From the NCBI GenBank assembly GCA_020161295.1, contig JAIUOA010000002.1, forward strand, positions 310,001 through 374,000: a stretch of 64,000 nucleotides of DNA. Reading direction: 5' to 3'. The notes under the pieces were generated by a model. It did no database searches. It saw only the letters and a program-made list of their open reading frames with translations, and had not been told where the DNA came from. This document shows positions 63,858 to 64,000 of this stretch, piece by piece (position 1 is the stretch's first letter; each line of letters starts with the position of its first letter). Source of the stretch: Bacillota bacterium (GTDB taxonomy: Bacteria > Bacillota > Clostridia > Peptostreptococcales > Acidaminobacteraceae). A program made the position numbers and the translations under genes.

Positions 63858-64000
63858 ATGAATACAAAATTTGAAGCCGTGATGGCCAAGCTGTTAAAAC
63901 GTTTTTTGAATGATGTGGTTTTTGTCGACTTGAAACCGGAAAACAAAGCGGTACTTGCTGGGCTGAATGCACCAGCAAATGCGACGTTACCCCTGTTTAT
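63858..64000 (+). CDS. Partial gene at the window edge, unknown
   Basis: An open frame from ATG 63858 to the end of the window, at least 47 codons (MNTKFEAVMAKLLKRFLND, then VVFVDLKPENKAVLAG). It begins 5 bases after the nadK stop with only a distant GAAGGG in front, so translation may depend on coupling. Family not recognised. Truncated by the window, not by mutation. Confidence 0.5.
   Translation, partial: MNTKFEAVMAKLLKRFLNDVVFVDLKPENKAVLAGLNAPANATLPLF

Overview
This 64 kb window reads as a housekeeping stretch of the chromosome of a low-to-moderate GC Gram-positive bacterium of the Bacillota, most likely class Clostridia. The reasons are four T-box leaders in front of aminoacyl-tRNA synthetase genes, strong AGGAGG ribosome binding sites, textbook sigma-A promoters with 17 bp spacers, the DapH (N-acetyl) branch of lysine synthesis, KtrAB, a DUF4364 gene, a CvfB-type S1 protein, MutS2, and an AUU-started infC with an L20-type leader. 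No rRNA, tRNA, CRISPR array, insertion sequence, prophage or plasmid signature was seen, and base composition and coding style look uniform throughout.

Layout. 1-7.2 kb: a 1,629-residue mosaic protein (HD domain, long helical middle, NadD/NMNAT-like nucleotidyltransferase, possible acetyltransferase, phosphoribosyltransferase-like end), followed by an overlapping pair made of a divergent lactate/malate-dehydrogenase homologue and a flavodoxin-fold protein with a four-cysteine cluster. 7.2-7.6 kb: a promoter-to-terminator unit with no convincing ORF, a candidate structured non-coding RNA. 7.6-13.8 kb: a TtcA-like tRNA thiolase with a membrane-anchored PKD protein, then divergently a YhaO/YhaN (SbcD/SbcC-like) nuclease-ATPase pair. 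13.9-18.2 kb: a MacB-type ABC transporter operon with a large secreted, C-terminally anchored protein between ATPase and permease. 18.3-20.3 kb: a class IV aminotransferase and peptidase T. 21-25.3 kb: T-box, valS, folC. 25.3-28.7 kb: a secreted papain-like protease, a DUF4364 protein, a 45-residue membrane miniprotein and a GATE-domain membrane protein. 28.8-33 kb: hpt and the convergent asd-dapA-dapB-dapH operon. 33-38.2 kb: a six-gene operon (M20 amidohydrolase, CPBP protease, methyltransferase, Hsp33, DUF6873-type protein, DUF445). 38.2-41.8 kb: T-box-thrS and infC-rpmI-rplT. 41.8-45.9 kb: pta, ktrB-ktrA, an rRNA methyltransferase. 45.9-49.6 kb: T-box-pheST. 49.8-57.3 kb: MATE exporter, ABC-F protein, cold-shock protein, CvfB-like protein, zapA, mutS2. 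57.3-64 kb: rhomboid, T-box-argS, a degenerate receiver protein with an unknown partner, a B12-binding radical SAM protein, nadK and the start of one more gene.

How the genes fit together. Translation dominates: four synthetases each sensing their own uncharged tRNA (specifier triplets GUC, ACU, UUC, AGA), IF3-L35-L20 under a likely L20-sensing leader, and ribosome or RNA factors (ABC-F, MutS2, CvfB, TtcA, SpoU-type methylase). The dap operon makes diaminopimelate and lysine precursors, and the divergent M20 amidohydrolase may be the deacetylase of the same branch. NAD metabolism appears at both ends (NMNAT-like domain, nadK).

No textbook-new defence or mobile system is visible. The best candidates for something undescribed are the orphan RNA at about 7.25-7.61 kb, the giant mosaic protein, the dehydrogenase-flavoprotein pair, the PKD membrane protein beside TtcA, and the phospho-site-less receiver with its unknown partner.
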